From contig OZ024871.1 in assembly GCA_964017185.1 (NCBI GenBank), positions 28,062,488-28,126,487 on the forward strand: 64,000 nucleotides of DNA, in the 5' to 3' direction. The notes under the pieces were generated by a model. The model was not told where the DNA came from. It made no database searches and saw only the letters and a program-made list of their open reading frames with translations. Positions 1-64,000 of this stretch are shown here, in pieces; position 1 is the first letter of the stretch, and the number at the start of each line of letters is the position of its first letter. This DNA is from Rugalucina vietnamica. Taxonomy: Eukaryota; Mollusca; Bivalvia; Lucinida; Lucinidae. A program made the translations under genes and the position numbers.

Positions 1-514
1 CAAAGCTACTTATCGACGCAATGTTACGCAACATTGCTCAACCTTCACATAACACCTTCTCAATCTGACACCTTATCATGATAACACTGTGTCAATTCAC
101 TGTTAGTTAGGTGCTGTAAACACTCTACTAAGCTCACTGTTAGTTAGGTGCTTAAACACTCTACTACTCGATCTTTTCAGGAAAAATACATCAATTGTTG
201 GTTGGGGTAAAACGTGATAGGATTTTTTTCTTCGTCGGGTTTTTCGTTACAATATCGGGTCGGCGGAAAAGGGCCAAGAATATCGTGAGATTCACGATCA
301 GTCGGGAGATATCACATGTATGGGCCTATGTGTCAACAATCAGCCATTACATTTTTAGACACTTTTGACTTTGAATTTGAATAAGGATTTACTGAATTAT
401 TTTAAACCAATAAAATTACAGTTATGAGTGATGACAAATAATTATATGAAACAATCTACCTGACCACTAGCAAGTTCTTTGTTGTTTATAGACTGAACTG
501 AATCAGTCTGTTAT
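1..514. other. Intronic or distal stretch, no exon recognised
   Basis: Holds a direct repeat of about 30 bp (97-130 and 138-168, TCACTGTTAGTTAGGTGC). No splice-bounded ORF matches the next ZZEF1 exon, so the gene continues left of base 1. Confidence 0.5.
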
Positions 515-711
515 TTACACAAAGTGTTTACTTACACAAGGTGTTTACTTACACAAGGTGTTTACTTACAGAAAGTGTTTACTTACACAAGGTGTTTACT
601 TACACACACAAGGTGTTTACTTACACAAGGTGGTTACTTACACAAGGTGTTTACTTACACAGTGTTTACTTACACACACAAGGTGTTTACTTACACAAGG
701 TGTTTACTTAC
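515..711. repeat. 17-bp minisatellite made of the exon 49 donor site
   Basis: Eleven units of GTGTTTACTTACACAAG, two with an extra CACA. On the minus strand each unit reads CACCTTGTGTAAGT, which is exactly the last exon 49 bases plus its donor. Confidence 0.9.
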
Positions 712-63430
<62,719 letters not shown>

Positions 63431-64000
63431 TATACGGCCAAAACATTGGAAAGGTTCTGAATCAAAGTTATGATTCTCAGAATAATTTTCCACTTTCGTT
63501 TTCAATCAGACCGCAATGCACGTAATCTAAAGGCAACGCCACGGGAAGGAGTAAAACCCGGGACCAACGCCCGGGACCCGGGACCAAAATCCGGGACCAA
63601 TTTTTATTGGCACCAAAAAGGCACTAAGCATGCAAATAATTACATGAAATTTACACCATATATAGTTTAAAGGGTCTTCTCAAAGGTCCATATATTTGTC
63701 TTCCAAGCATATTCGAAATATCTGGGAATTTGACCAAAATATAGGACCCCATCGAGGAATTTAGACCCGGGACCAGTTTTTGCGGTATTGACGATGTTAG
63801 GGAAATTGCAATTTTTGTCATTGTAATCATTTGGTAAACAATAATTTTTATGTTTTGCTAACTGTACACATATCAAAGAAAGCTATAATGAAAAAATCTG
63901 CAATAAAATCCCACAGATATTTGAGATAACCAGCCCGGGACCAACCCGGGACCAAAATTTCCATAATTCATTGTTTGCGCTATTGACGTTGTCATAACAT
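63431..64000. promoter_or_regulatory. Sequence upstream of the ZZEF1 start; repeated CCCGGGACCAA motifs
   Basis: CCCGGGACC-type motifs recur at 63557-63603, 63765-63778 and 63930-63955, with a repeated GCGGTATTGACGATGTT / GCGCTATTGACGTTGTC block. It should hold the 5' UTR and promoter of ZZEF1, but no TATA or initiator can be assigned. The motifs may instead belong to a repeat. Confidence 0.35.

Overview
The window is animal nuclear DNA, most likely from a bivalve mollusc. It has short exons in long introns, dense palindromic MITEs, tRNA-headed SINEs with an (AAAC) tail, and tandem-repeat elements ending in (ACGG)n like those described in bivalves. I cannot name the species. No bacterial gene is present.

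One protein-coding gene fills the window on the minus strand: the ortholog of ZZEF1 (zinc finger ZZ-type and EF-hand domain protein). I placed 49 coding exons from splice sites, frame continuity and remembered similarity to human ZZEF1. The start codon is at 63430-63428 and the last exon seen is at 712-763; the gene continues beyond base 1. The exons join without a frame conflict into 5,099 nt, about 1,700 residues of a protein that is about 2,960 long in human. In order the protein shows an N-myristoylation-type start, an EF-hand segment (residues 56-157), a DOC/APC10 domain (about 215-375), a long helical region, a CUB domain (about 1074-1167), more helical sequence, and the first ZZ zinc finger (1654-1694) with all eight zinc ligands.

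The main surprise is that at least seven exons carry local tandem copies of themselves: exon 13 (relic), exon 15 (part), exon 19 (two intact copies, probably mutually exclusive), exon 29 (five more copies), exon 40 (five more copies), exon 48 (two more half copies) and the 3' splice junction of exon 49, amplified into an 11-unit minisatellite in which every unit holds a GTAAGT donor.

The introns are mostly mobile DNA: about 41 copies of a 235-bp palindromic MITE (family A), twelve of them within 40 bp of an exon edge; further palindromic MITEs (B, C, E, G); a pogo-like element; a 1.09-kb insertion inside a MITE; three tandem-repeat elements filling 17.8-23.5 kb inside the CUB-domain intron; and several SINEs. 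Intron 1 (55998-63376) holds a broken non-LTR retrotransposon with a DNA transposon nested in it, another tandem-repeat element, and a hairpin element full of CCACGATTC-type repeats.
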